Source: Trifolium pratense (Eukaryota > Streptophyta > Magnoliopsida > Fabales > Fabaceae). From it: a DNA stretch of 64,000 nt. Location of the stretch: contig NC_060059.1 in assembly GCF_020283565.1 (NCBI RefSeq), forward strand, positions 50,845,157-50,909,156, in the 5' to 3' direction. Below are positions 10,317 through 21,060 of the stretch, piece by piece. The notes beneath the pieces were generated by a model. That model did no database searches and had not been told where the DNA came from. It worked only from the letters and a program-made list of their open reading frames with translations. Every line of letters begins with the position of its first letter. The first letter of the stretch is position 1. Position numbers and translations under genes: made by a program.

Positions 10317-10945
10317 CAGACATTTATTCAACAATTACCCTTTTTTTTCAAGTTTCTTTTGCTTTTATTCTAGTCACTACACCATGGCTAGCCACAAAAG
10401 GTGATACTTCCTTTCATCGTTAATGTTGTTGCAAGAAAAAACAATATACAAGAAAAGGAGCAAGAGTGTATTGAAAAAGTTAATGAACTAAAACTCTATG
10501 CGGAACTAAAGTATGTGCTATAATCTATGGTCCCTATGAGCTAGAACATGAGATTTGACCAACCACTTAGGGAGTCCAAAACGTGGTATCAAAATTCAGA
10601 ACAAAACCTGAATTTGACCTTCTTTAAAATATTCATACATAAGCTCAAATTCAGGTTTTGTCCTGAATTTCGATACCACGTTTTGTACTCCTCAAGGGGT
10701 TGGCCAAATCTCAGGTTCTAGCTCATAGGGACCATAAATTATAGCACATACTTTAGTTTCGCATAGAGTTTTAGTTCATTAACTTTTTTCAATACACTCT
10801 TGCTCCGTATGTTACTTTTCTTGCAACATCATTAACAATGAAAGCAAGTTTCACCTTTTGTCTATCCATGGTGCAGTGACTAGATTAAAAGCAAAAGAAA
10901 ATTGAAAGAAAAAAAAGTTGATTTTTTTGAATAATGTATGTTATT
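10313..10945. repeat. Large imperfect palindrome B (about 300-bp arms)
   Basis: Left arm 10313-10617 and right arm 10645-10945 are inverted copies with a 27-bp loop. Paired phrases include 'gtgatacttcctttcatcg' against 'cattaacaatgaaagcaag', and 'ctagtcactacaccatgg' against 'ccatggtgcagtgactag'. Small indels show the arms have diverged more than those of palindrome A. No ORF is conserved. Confidence 0.85.
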
Positions 10946-11036
10946 TTTTATATATATATAAACCAATTGGATATGATTAGGTTGATTTGTTGATGATATA
11001 TCGTGTATGTGTGACTAATTTCCAACCGGCAATATA

Positions 11037-11123
11037 TGAGCGGTAAAATATCACTTTTTTTTCCATTCCATCCACGGAAGATCTAGAAAATCAAGTACTT
11101 TTATGACATTTAATATTAAATGT
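11037..11123. repeat. Third copy of the palindrome-A arm
   Basis: The stretch 'gagcggtaaaatatcac' .. 'atttaatattaaatgtca' repeats the right arm of palindrome A (10117-10200) in direct orientation, with about 10% differences. The family therefore brackets palindrome B. Confidence 0.8.
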
Positions 11124-12365
11124 CAACATCTACCAAAAAGTCTAAATTAGAATTGCTACTAGGAAAGCAGTTTAGAGGAACATCAAAGACAATGTCTGAA
11201 CTATTCCTAGACCAATGAAGTCAGCATATCGAGTTTTTAACTACTTGTAAAACATCCTTAACTATCACAAAACTGAAACTAGCAAATGTGAAACCAATAT
11301 TTTGATAATCTCTTAACTATCACAAAACTGAAACTAACAACCGTGAATAAAACTAATTCTATATAAGGCAGATAACAAAATTGCACTAAAGAAAAGATGG
11401 TCATGGGAAAACACAACTGAAAAAATCAATTCTATGTAAAAATAAATTTAATTATAAGGTGCCTTGTCACATCAAAAAAAATTAGACCTTAGCATCATTA
11501 CAAAGTAGAAAAGAGTTTTGAGACAGCATAAAACTGGTGATGAATATAATCAAAAAATGTTTCAAGGATGACACAACCATTACTATATTGCATTACATCA
11601 TTAACAACAACAGAGATACAATTCTTAGGCGATTGTATACCATAATGTACTAGGATAATATAGTTTCTAAAAGAATAATCATCTCCACCTAAAGAACAAT
11701 CACATGTTGATAAACCAATAGAATTGCGAATGTCATTCATTTTCAAAAGTAAGAAACAAATATAAGAGAACATAATATCACTACAATCACAAAATAAAAG
11801 CATACAACACTGGACAACAAAAATGGATTTTCTCAATTGAAAAAAAAATAAAACTTGAGGAAAAGTACAAAAATTTTAGTCTTAATCTCCACATCATCAA
11901 TGGTTAAAATCAATATCGAGATATTAACCATTGATAACAACGAGAATCTTGATACTAAACAATAATCATGCACAACAGTTCCTATATTTACAAGTCACCC
12001 AATAATCACTAAATTTTAATATCAAATGACTCATCCAAATTCAATAAAAATAACTTGAATATATTACTTACTTGTAACCATCAATTGAGTAGCCAAAAAA
12101 TTGATTTGAGTAAGTTAATATTTTTGGAGATTCTATTTATCGATTTATGATAATGATTTATTTTACATCTTGAGGAAAAAATGAAATAATTAATGGATAC
12201 AAATTGAAGGCAAATTGAACAATACCACTAAACTGAAAAACCCTAAAATGAAGAATACAAAAATTGAACACATAAACTCAAAATCAAACAAGAGAAGAAC
12301 CCAGAATTTTAATAAGAGAAGAATTCATAAATTGAAGACAAAATTAATTAAAAATTGCAAGACAC
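11124..12365. other. Intergenic DNA, one unidentified 112-codon minus-strand frame
   Basis: A minus-strand frame at 11836-11498 is open for 112 codons and rich in C, S, I and Y. I recognise no family and see no good context, and it may be chance. The phrase 'taactatcacaaaactgaaa' is duplicated at about 11260 and 11314. Confidence 0.3.
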
Positions 12366-12411
12366 GGGGGGGGGGGGGGGGGGGGGGGATGACGGGGGCG
12401 GGGGGAGGGGA
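12366..12411 (+). repeat. Homopurine tract with 23 consecutive G
   Basis: G23 at 12366-12388 is followed by further G runs (GGGGG, GGGGGG, GGGG) and a GA repeat to about 12428. This is a strong G-quadruplex candidate, and also a place where assembly length is unreliable. Confidence 0.9.
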
Positions 12412-12650
12412 AGAGAGAGAGAGAGAGCGATGAAACCTTCGTTGAGGAAGAGCTATGGCGACTATGAGAGGAACTACGGCGGCGGCATGAGGTAGGGCGA
12501 AGAAGAGTTATTAATTAGGGTTGTAAATTGGAGTTTAATTATTAAGTGAGTGCTGTATGAGGATACATGTATTTAAAGAATAGAAGGGCAAATTGGTCAT
12601 ATGTTATTAAAGGGTATATAAGGTTCTATGCACACACCATTCATTCATGG

Positions 12651-12945
12651 GTAAAATGTGTTTTTTGTCCATGTAAAGTTAGCGAATTTGGGTTTTAGTC
12701 CTTGTAAAAAAATCCTCTCATTTTGCCCTTGCAAATTAATTTGGTTTTAGTCCTTAATGTGGTCAATGTCACACAAAAACACTGATATTGCCATAATTTG
12801 CTGTCTGGACTACTTCCACGTGTTCGTAGGGTGCTGACTTGGCAAATTACAAGGACGTAAACCAAAATTGGCACAAATTACAAGGACAAAAACCAAAATT
12901 CGCACAAATTACACGGACGAAACCAAAATCCACTCAAATTACATA
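12651..12945. mobile_element. TIR element with 'tttagtcc' ends (MITE)
   Basis: Inverted ends are visible: 'gtccatgtaaagttagcgaa' and 'gggttttagtccttg' on the left pair with 'caaggacaaaaaccaaaatt' and 'cacggacgaaaccaaaat' on the right. There is no coding sequence. Exact termini and target duplication are not resolved. Confidence 0.5.
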
Positions 12946-13491
12946 ATGAAATTTTAAGAGGCTTAAATAACAAATTTGTTCTTGTAAGTTCGTGAGTTTT
13001 TCGTTTTCGTCACTATAAATATTTTTGTTTTAAAAAAAATCCCTGAATATGCAAATCCCTTTGGTTTTGGTCCCTGTCGTCAAAGTCTGTTAAAAAAGTG
13101 CATATGCGGCAAACAGAAGCTGATGTGACAAGCGAGGATGATGTGTCAAAGATGATGCTCAGTCATCCACTTAGAGGGACCAAATCCAAAAATAAAATTG
13201 CAGAGACGGACCGAATCCAAAAAAATGAAATTGATCTCAAAAAAATATTTTTCTTGTTTCTCTAAACCAAGAAGTTGACTCATATTTCTCTAAATCAAGA
13301 AATCTGTGTTGAAGGTACTAAAACGATTTTTTTCCTTCCTCCTACCTAGAAGGTTCATTCTTCGATTTTCTATCTTCTCTCCAACCTAAAATCCCATAAA
13401 ACTTTTTAACCAACAAAAAATTGATTGTACTAATACACCATTAATTTAATCAAAAGACCATCTTAATTTACTAATCACCATTGATGACAGT

Positions 13492-14753
13492 AAATTATAT
13501 GATGTTTTTAGTAGTATTTTAGAATAGGTTTTAGTATCAATAGAAGACCAAATGCAAGAAAATACCTAGAGTAACAAAGTTACTTGGCCAAGAAGGAAGA
13601 AAAGTGGAAAAAACATCAAAGAAGGGTAAAAAAGGAAGAAAAGCGCGCATCCATCGTACCCACGATGAAGTCCATCGAAACACGATGGAGGTGGTTAACA
13701 AACTAAAGAAAATATGAAGTAAATCTTTGATCGTGCCACGATACGACCCATTGTGGCCATGATGAGGCTTTTCCTAAAGCCATCGTGGCTACGATGGATA
13801 CGATAGATCGCACGAAAAAGCCCAAATTCAACTGAAAAACTATAAATAGAGCCTTCCTCCTTCATAATTATTCATTCAGAAATATTGAGAGCTGTTCCAA
13901 TATTCAAAGAGAGTTAGGAGAACTCTAAGGAGGAGGCAAGAAGGGCTAAGGAACCCCGAGGGCATTAAGGTTCTTTTCTCTTTATTGTCTTTGTAATTTA
14001 ATTTTCCTAGGTTAGGTCGAGTATATAAACTCCCTTATGAATGCTTGAGACATGTAATTCGGTTCAAACAAGATTATATTCAATTGTTATTTAGTTATTC
14101 TCTATAATTATCTTGTTTTAATGCTCTGCTCTTAATCTTGATCTCATTATAGAACGAACCCATAAGAATTAGTTGATCCCGTGACAACAGACTAATCGGC
14201 CCGAACCTAAAGACAATTCAACCAACCAATATGAGACCATTAAATTCATTACCTAAGGTTTGGGGGTAGGATTAAGATTCACACTTAGTTAAATTCTGCA
14301 TAATTAGGGTTAATCAAACAAGGTAGGAGAACACGTTAGAACTTGTTAAAGGTAAAGAAACGTGACAAACAAGGGGGAAACCTACCAGCGGTTGACTATA
14401 CATTATTCAAATTGCAATAGAGATAAGGAATGGTAGCACTGAACTTATTTTAATATAAATTAATCCGTCTGTGAATAACAAATAGTAAGGCAGGTATAAC
14501 GCCAGTTACCAAACAGGAATAAAGGAGGGATTCAATACACTTAACCACCCTGTGCATCTACTCGCACAACATTTAATTTAATTGCTCTTTATTTTATTGT
14601 TATTTATATTTAAGTGCTCTTTACTTTTATTTAGTCAAACTCTTTCAAAACAAACAAAGCGAATGCAAAACACTTTTATTTACTAAATTCCTAAGCGATT
14701 CACTTACTACTTTATTACTTGAAACGGTTTTGTACACTTGCAAATACCCACCA
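13492..14753 (+). mobile_element. Solo LTR, same family as copy 1 (copy 2)
   Basis: It starts TGATGACAGTAAATTATATG and ends 'cacttgcaaatacccacca', 1262 bp. The flanks are accat on both sides (13487-13491 and 14754-14758), a perfect 5-bp target duplication. It carries 'taccagcggttgac', the 'tataaatagagccttcc' leader (about 13841) and the terminal 'gtacacttgca' phrase. No PBS or internal domain adjoins it. It also has 'atcgtggctacgatgg'-type palindromes (about 13782). Confidence 0.85.
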
Positions 14754-15124
14754 ACCATCTTCAAAATTTGACATGGTTTTTGAATCAAACAATTTTTTAT
14801 ATTGCAAAATCTGAGTTCCATTAAAATCTCTATTGTACACCTTGAATCTTAACCAAGACATTCATCATCCTCAAATTTCAACGCAAAAATTCATAATCTT
14901 TTATGATAAAATGTCTCATTTTTTTCTTCTTTCTTTTGAATCTCTCAAATCACATCCATTAAAACATGTTTTGGTGGTGGACGGTGATTTCATCTGATAA
15001 TTGGAAGAATTTGGATTGTATTTTAGGGTTTTTAATTGGAAACGTCGGTGATGATTTCACATTTGGATATGAGGCTTGCTTCTTACGAAATGCAGATAAC
15101 AAAAACAACATGCGTTTGAATCAG

Positions 15125-15180
<56 letters not shown>
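15125..15180. repeat. (CT)n microsatellite
   Basis: A CT/TC dinucleotide run of about 28 units with one interruption (tctatctc). Confidence 0.95.
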
Positions 15181-15185
<5 letters not shown>

Positions 15186-15950
15186 CGCACAAATTGCTTC
15201 TTTTTTCCATTTAAATTCAAAGGTTGTCGGCTTATGTTGAAAAATTGGGGAATTCGAATGGGAGCTAAGGAAAAATGTAAGCTTTTGTTGAATTTTATCA
15301 ACAACAAAATGACTCATGTTGAATCGAGTTAATACCTACAACAGAGAAAAAGAACATGTTTAATTTATAGGTTGAAAAAGAATCCTGACAGTCTCAATAT
15401 CAAAATAAGAAGAAAATATCGCTTTAATACCTTCAACATAGATTTACGGGCTTAGAGAAACATGAGTTAATTTCCGAGTTTAGAGAAACAAGAAGAAAAA
15501 TATGTTTTTAGGTTTAATTTCATTTTTTGGATTTGATCCTTCTAAGTGAATGACGAACATCATCTTTGCACATCACTCTCAACCTTCATTTGCCACGTCA
15601 CATATTGCCAGGTCAACCTTCATTTACCACATATGTACTTTTCTTGACGGACCAGACGAAAAACAAAAAAATTTGCACATTATAAGTTTATTACTCAACC
15701 ACTTGACCTTACAACGTTTGATTTAACAAACCCCATTTCCTCAAAAAGTTGACTACAATTTGCTTTTCTTTAAAGAACATTTCTCTCGTACTTCTACTTG
15801 CTTTGCTATTTAAAGGTGATAGTGTATATATATGAATGATGTGGAAGTGGTTTCATAGCCACTCCTCTATAACCTTTTCTATAGCTAACTTAATTAATTG
15901 ATTAAAATAACACAAAGTTGACCACACATTAAAATTGTATTTAATCTCTC

Positions 15951-15957
15951 TATAAAA
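15951..15957 (+). promoter_or_regulatory. TATA box of the CASP gene
   Basis: TATAAAA lies 109 bp upstream of the CASP start codon, at a suitable distance for a short 5' leader. Confidence 0.5.
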
Positions 15958-16065
15958 GCTACAACAATGAAGTTGATTTACATAGTTGATAACTCGATAT
16001 CATTACTAAATACTCTAATTAGAGCAGCATTATCTTACCTTATAATTTTCAAATTAATCCCAAAA

Positions 16066-17234
16066 ATGTCAACAATCATTGATGTGGCAGAGTCAAGCAA
16101 AGCTCATGCTATTGAAAATGAAAAAGCTGCTTTAATTTCAGCCCCTCAAAGACCAGGAGGATGGAAAAAGGGTATATCCATAATGGATTTCATTCTAAGG
16201 TTAGGTGCCATAGCAGCTTCTTTTGGTGCAGCTATCACCATGGCAACTAGTGATCAGATTCTTCCCTTTTTCACTCAGTTCTTTCAATTTGAAGCTAGTT
16301 ATGATAGCTTTTCAACTTTTCAGTATGTCACACTCAAACCTCTAACTTATTTGATTTATATACTCTTTTGTATTTTTTTGTCTAGTAATCTGGTGGCTAG
16401 AAATTTTACAATAAAAATGAATAAATGGAGTGTCCGAGGTTCGAATCTTAGCTCATGCATAATATATGCGAGGTCCCTACCAAGCTAAGCTCATGGGGGA
16501 CATTTATATACTTTTTAAAAAATAAATATGAATAAAAATGTTGATATAAATGGTGCACAATTAATAAATTTAGACCAAATGTATATATATTTTTTATTTG
16601 TATTTTTCTTTATCAATTTTAATTTTTTTTTTAGACAAATTTGAAATGAAATTAATGTTTAATATAAATATGCAGGTTTTTTGTTATTGCAATGGCATTT
16701 GTTGGTGGCTACTTGGTGTTATCTTTCTCAATTGTAACCATCATTCGCCCTCATGCAAATGGACCAAGGCTATTCCTCATCATCCTAGACACAGTAATTA
16801 TGCTCCTAATTACCTAATTAACCATTAATTAGAGTAAAATAGTTTTTATGAGTATATAAATTATTATATTAATTACTAAGTACCAACACATTTATTTTAT
16901 AAAAATCATTAAAATTTAAATATAGCATAGGAATTCAATTTTAAATTTGCAGTCAAAAAAATAAAAAAAAAAATCAATTTTAAATTAAAATATTTCCTTG
17001 TATGTTTATAAATTATAGGTGTTCTTTACATTGGCAACTGCTAGTGGTGCTTCAGCAGCTGCCATAGTTTACTTGGCACACAATGGCAATCAAGACTCAA
17101 ACTGGCTTGCAATTTGCAATCAATTTGGAGATTTTTGTGCACAAACAAGTGGAGCAGTTGTGTCATCTTTTGTGGCAGTTGTTGTCCTTTTATTGTTAAT
17201 TGTTATGTCCTCTTTGGCTCTTGGAAAACATTAG
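16066..17234 (+). CDS. CASP: Casparian strip membrane domain protein (CASP)
   Basis: Three exons (16066-16322, 16676-16793, 17019-17234; introns gtatgt..tgcag and gtaatt..atag) join in phase to 196 aa, the usual CASP length. CASPs are plasma-membrane scaffolds of the root endodermis that recruit peroxidases and other lignin-polymerising enzymes to the Casparian strip domain. Visible features are four membrane segments (about 41-61, 86-108, 117-143, 169-193), the conserved Arg45 in TM1 and Asp124 in TM3, and a first extracellular loop [20 protein letters not shown]. That loop is the signature separating true CASPs from CASP-like proteins. The second loop [14 protein letters not shown] has the two conserved cysteines (158, 164). 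An in-frame upstream ATG at 15967 is ignored because the family N-terminus starts at MSTIID. Intron 1 holds a SINE-like fragment. Confidence 0.93.
16425..16500. mobile_element. SINE-like fragment in CASP intron 1
   Basis: The phrase 'gtccgaggttcgaatcttag' contains a pol III B-box-like GGTTCGAATC. It is followed by 'gaggtccctaccaagctaag', a combination seen in tRNA-derived legume SINEs. The ends are not resolved. Confidence 0.45.
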
Positions 17235-18055
17235 AAAATTAAAGATTGTTAGAATCACATATGCAGGGGCATAAGTTACCTGTATTACTTTTATGTACGT
17301 TTGTTTGGTTTGGTTTTGTTTGATTTTTTTTTTTTTTAATTCTCTTTGGGATTGGAGATTAATTCCTTCTTGTGAGGTGATGAAATATAAATTTGATAGC
17401 TTGCATTTAATTAATTTGGTCAATATTTTTATGGATTTCTTAGAGCATCTTCGATGATCTTTTCTATGAAATTTACTTTGAATTTCATACTCTACTAATA
17501 AGCGGTTCTTTCAATGCTACATCATGTTTTTACATTAATTAATGATGAAACCATTCTCGCAACATCATCTAACTTTCTTTTATGTGATAAAATTTCTCTT
17601 GGAAACTTAGCAATTGACGGTAATTGTGACAAGCTTTTACTGGAAGAAAAATTCATCGCACTTAACGGTTTCATAGTCATTACAATTATTTCCTTAGTTT
17701 TGGATTTTACAAATCATTGCGAGAAAGCTATAAATAAGTGGTTTATATGGTGGAGAGATATAAGGTTCCTCTTCCTTATTTTCTTCTCTGTCTCTTTTCT
17801 ACATTTTCATCTCACCTAGAGTGTGAAAAGATAATTTGGACTGCCATGGATAAGCTCAGTAGGCGCAGAGATGTAGAAGCATTGGTACGTAGGCATAGGA
17901 TGAACGCGCGAGAAAGAGAGAAGCATAGGCGTGCAATGAGCGCAGCAAGTGTAAAATCTTATTCACAAATCTCAAATGTTACAATCAGTAGTTTTTACTT
18001 TTTAGACTATAACTGTAGTACTTAACAATCAGTACACAACTACCTATATTCAGTT
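17235..18055. other. Intergenic, unidentified frames
   Basis: The phrase 'gagcatcttcgatgatc' at about 17443 resembles a common MITE end. Two overlapping frames (17514-17819 and 17738-18025) are open for about 100 codons but show no family I recognise. The second has an Arg-rich part, RRHRMNAREREKHRR. I do not call them genes. Confidence 0.3.
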
Positions 18056-18268
18056 TGTTAAATATGCTTGGATCTCATCCCCAAAAGCTAGCTCAAAGGG
18101 TGAGGTTGCCCTCACATATTTATACACTTCACATCCCGGGAACCTAAGCAATGTGGGACTTCAAACAATCTCCAACAACACAACAACATATTCAACACCC
18201 ACCCTCACGCCTAGCGTGGTCCTGAGTCAAATGCCCACATTGCAGTCCTTAACCCGGCTCTGATACCA
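18056..18268 (-). mobile_element. TRIM-like fragment: one LTR, short internal region and PBS
   Basis: On the minus strand an LTR (18177-18056) begins TGTTGGAGATTG, contains 'gtcccacattgc' and a TATAAATA, and ends near TTAACA. Before it lie about 80 bp of internal sequence and a PBS TGGTATCAGAGCC (18268-18256). The partner LTR expected beyond the PBS is not there. Instead an unrelated LTR starts at 18269. Confidence 0.5.
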
Positions 18269-18485
18269 TGTTAACTATTGAGATTATTCAAAGAGAAAAG
18301 GAGGCTAGGGTTTTCCATTACAATGAATCAAAAAACATAAGGAATAAGAGTTACAATAGAGTATATAAACTAGAGATTATAAAAGACTAAACTACCCCTA
18401 CAATAATAATATAACTATTATTTAACACAGTTATGCAAACAGTTAGCTTGTGGAAGGAGTAACTTTGATTAGCTTGTCATCAACA
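18269..18485 (-). mobile_element. Copia-type LTR abutting the TRIM PBS
   Basis: TGTTGATGACAAGC .. GTTAACA on the minus strand, 217 bp. It is flanked on the high side by a PPT-like 'cttgcgggga' and a decayed copia 3' region (18486-18600). On the low side it touches a PBS. Confidence 0.45.
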
Positions 18486-19028
18486 TTCCCCGCAAGATGG
18501 AATACATGTCAAATGTTCCAAGCTTAACTTGTAGAGTGTTGAAAGGTCTTGGATGAAGATACTTGCTAAAGATGTCAACTATTTGCTATTTTGATGAAAC
18601 TGCCAATAAGTGGATGATGTGATATCAAACTTATAAAAAAAATGAACAAAAAATATTTGGATGCAGATGTTTGAGCCCAACTTGAAGCCCAATTCACATG
18701 ATAAGAAGCATTCTTGGGCTCATTTGTGGTCTAATAATATTGGACTAAGTAGAAAACAATTAAGTCCAATTTTCTTTATTTTTATTGTAATTTTCGTTTT
18801 TAGTATTAGGAGGGTTTTTAGATGACCTTTAGTTGCTCCCTAGGCTCTTTAGATACTTCATAGTGGTGCACTAAGTCATTATAGTGGCTAGTGGGAATTT
18901 ATAAGCATGTTAGTGGGAATTTTTTAGGTCCTATGATGAATGTATGGTAGTGGACAATAAATCTTACTATGTAAGGATAGACTATAAATAGGGCTCTCAT
19001 GTACTTCTCAAAACAACTGGAATATAAT

Positions 19029-20668
19029 TGATGACAGTAAATTATATGATGTTTTTAGGTACTATTTAGTATAATTTTTAGTAGTTTTAGTAGTGTTTGA
19101 AGACCAAATCCAAGCAAATACCTAAAGTTACGAAGTTACTTGACCAAGAAGCAAGAAAAGTGGAAAATGCTTAAAATAGAGCAAAAAGGAAGAAATACAC
19201 TCAAAACCACATCGTACCAAAAATGCCTTAACTGGAGCTACGAGTGTCGGATCGAGGCATGTGACCATGTGTTGGAAAGCTAAGACAAAGAGCTACAACT
19301 TTTGTGGTGAAGCCAAAATCAAATTATGGACTTCATCGTGTCTACGATGGGTTACATTGTGGCCACGATAACAAGCAAACATGGCCGAAAACGCACAAAC
19401 TATCGTACCCATGATGAGATTGATCGCAGCACGATGAAAGGCGGTTTAACAACAAAGAATATCAGAAGCAAATTTTTCATCGTACCACGATAAGATCCAT
19501 CATGGCCACGATGAGGCGAATTTGAACGCCATCATGGCTACGATGGATACGATGGGTCACAGGAAAAAGCTCAAACCCAGCTGAAAAACTATAAATAGAG
19601 CTCTCCTCCATCACAATTATTCATTCAGAAGTTTAGAGAGCTATAAGCCTCTAAGGAGCAAAGGAGGAGGAGCAAGGAGGGCTAAGGAGATCTCAAGGGA
19701 AGGAGACTCTCCCCCACCATCGGGAGACGAAACTTCCTCCGCAAGGAATCGAGGTTATTTTTATGCATGTTTTCTTTATTGTTCAATATGTTTAATAGTA
19801 GCTAAGTCCCTTTAGGTTAGGTCGAGTAGATGAACTCCTTTATGAACGCTCAGACATGTAATTTGGTTCGAACAAGACTATATACAATTACTATTTAGTT
19901 ATTATCTGTTATTTTCTCTGCTTATTTATACACTTTCATATATGAATGACCACATATTTTGTTAGTAACTAGAGTCGAAGTGGATCTTGTGACACATCTG
20001 AGACTCCGAACTAAAGAGATAATATAACCAACCAACATGAGACTATTAAATTCAATATCTAAGGTTAGGTTTGTGATTAAGATTAGCACATAATTAAATT
20101 ATGCATGATATAAGTTGATCAAACAAGGTAAGTGAACACGTGACAACTTGTTAAATGTTGAACTCGAGGGTAGAGATACTATAAAAACATAACTTGTTAA
20201 ACGTTGAACTTAAGGGTAGAGATACTATAAAAACAAGGGAAAAACTTACCAGCGGTTGACTAAACCTTAATCAAAGAGCAATAGAGATAAAGAATGGTAG
20301 CAGTGAACTTATCATAATAGAAATTAATCACCAAGTATTAACTAAATAGTGAGCAAATATAGCGCCAATTACCAAGAATGAATAAAGGAGGAATTCGAAA
20401 AGTACTTAACCATTGTTCTCATCTCAAACTCAAACATTTACTTTCAATTACTCTTTACTTTAATTGCTATTTATTTTCAACCGTTCAAAACCCTTTCAAA
20501 CAAACAAAACAAATGCAAAGTCTTTTATTTTAATTTACTTTTATAGCATCAATTCCTAAACCGAACTAATAGCTTTGGCACGATCCCTGTGGATATGAAC
20601 TCATTCTAAACACTAGAGTGTGAATTATTACTCGACGACAGACTGGTCCACTTGCCAGACTGCAGTCA
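19029..20668 (+). mobile_element. Solo LTR, same family as copy 1 (copy 3)
   Basis: It starts TGATGACAGTAAATTATATG, identical to copy 2 over the first 20 bases, and ends '..cttgccagactgcagtca'. It is 1640 bp with a perfect duplication ataat on both sides (19024-19028 and 20669-20673). It is longer than copies 1 and 2, in part because of extra sequence at about 19210-19330 and a local duplication near 20150-20240 ('gagggtagagatactataaa' / 'aagggtagagatactataaa'). It contains 'ggcacgatccctgtggatat' near the 3' end and a 'tataaatagagctctcctcc' leader. Confidence 0.85.
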
Positions 20669-20741
20669 ATAATCAAATTTGAGAGTTTCTCTTGTGAGAA
20701 CTTTTTCTTTGTTCTTGTGATATGAACATTGTTTTTGAGAT

Positions 20742-20902
20742 AAGAACTTTATAGTGTTGGTTCTACCGGCAGGTCGCGGTTATGGTCACACTTTTCTTGA
20801 TAACTTTGGTTCTAGCGGCAGGTCGCAGTTAAGGTCAAGTTCCTCTTTATCTTGATAACTTTGGTTCTATCGACAGATCGCGGTTAGGGTCAAGTTCCTA
20901 TA
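20742..20902 (+). repeat. Tandem array, about 57-bp unit, three copies
   Basis: Three units contain 'ctttggttctagcggcaggt' and 'cgcggttagggtcaagtt' with small changes, at about 20742, 20797 and 20854. The array lies in the U5-like part of the decayed LTR. Confidence 0.75.
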
Positions 20903-21060
20903 CCTATTTTTCAAGACGATCCTAAGCAGTCGCTTATGCTTGAATGAACCTTGTCTCGTAATGTGCATAGCTGACTTGTTGTCACAATATATAAGGATAT
21001 GTGAATCATATGAGGTATGAGAAAGTCCTTGAGCAAATACAACAGCCATTGCTTTAGATG
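20867..21060 (-). pseudogene. Copia RNase H remnant
   Basis: The minus-strand frame has AMAVVFAQGLSHTSYDSHIL and YCDNKSAMHI, matching the copia RNase H segment (..YCDN.SA..I..), followed by a decayed FKHKR. Only about 60 codons survive. Confidence 0.55.

Larger units (their letters stand above)
12961..15660. mobile_element. Long-TIR DNA element (Mutator-like?), interrupted by a solo LTR
   Basis: The block 13040-13330 is an imperfect inverted copy of 15410-15660. Matching pairs include 'gttgaaggtactaaaacg' with 'cgctttaataccttcaac', and 'aaaagtgcatatgcggcaaa' with 'taccacatatgtacttttct'. Long TIRs without a recognisable transposase suggest a non-autonomous Mutator-like element. Inside, at 13492-14753, a solo LTR has inserted later. 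Internal sequence 14760-15400 is unidentified and holds a CT microsatellite. Confidence 0.5.
18600..20910 (+). mobile_element. Decayed LTR split by solo LTR copy 3
   Basis: Sequence from about 18600 to 19028 ends with 'gactataaatagggctctca', a TATA-type LTR promoter, and 'tgtacttctcaaaacaa'. It appears to resume at 20674 with 'tttgagagtttctcttgtga', 'ctttgttcttgtg' and a repeat array. The two halves look like the U3-R and U5 parts of one older LTR into which copy 3 inserted. Outer limits are uncertain. Confidence 0.45.

Noticed and set aside
12215..12433. Lys-rich frame ending in poly-Gly
   Set aside because: Created by the G23 tract and the GA repeat; composition is that of low-complexity DNA.
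14966..15317. Open frames on both strands with Ser-Leu or Arg-Glu repeats
   Set aside because: Translations of the CT microsatellite inside the long-TIR element.
15967..16065. Upstream in-frame ATG of the CASP gene
   Set aside because: It would add 33 residues with a hydrophobic stretch not found in CASP proteins; the ATG at 16066 matches the family start.
17514..18025. Two overlapping frames of about 100 codons downstream of CASP
   Set aside because: No recognisable domain, overlapping in different frames, flanked by repeat ends.
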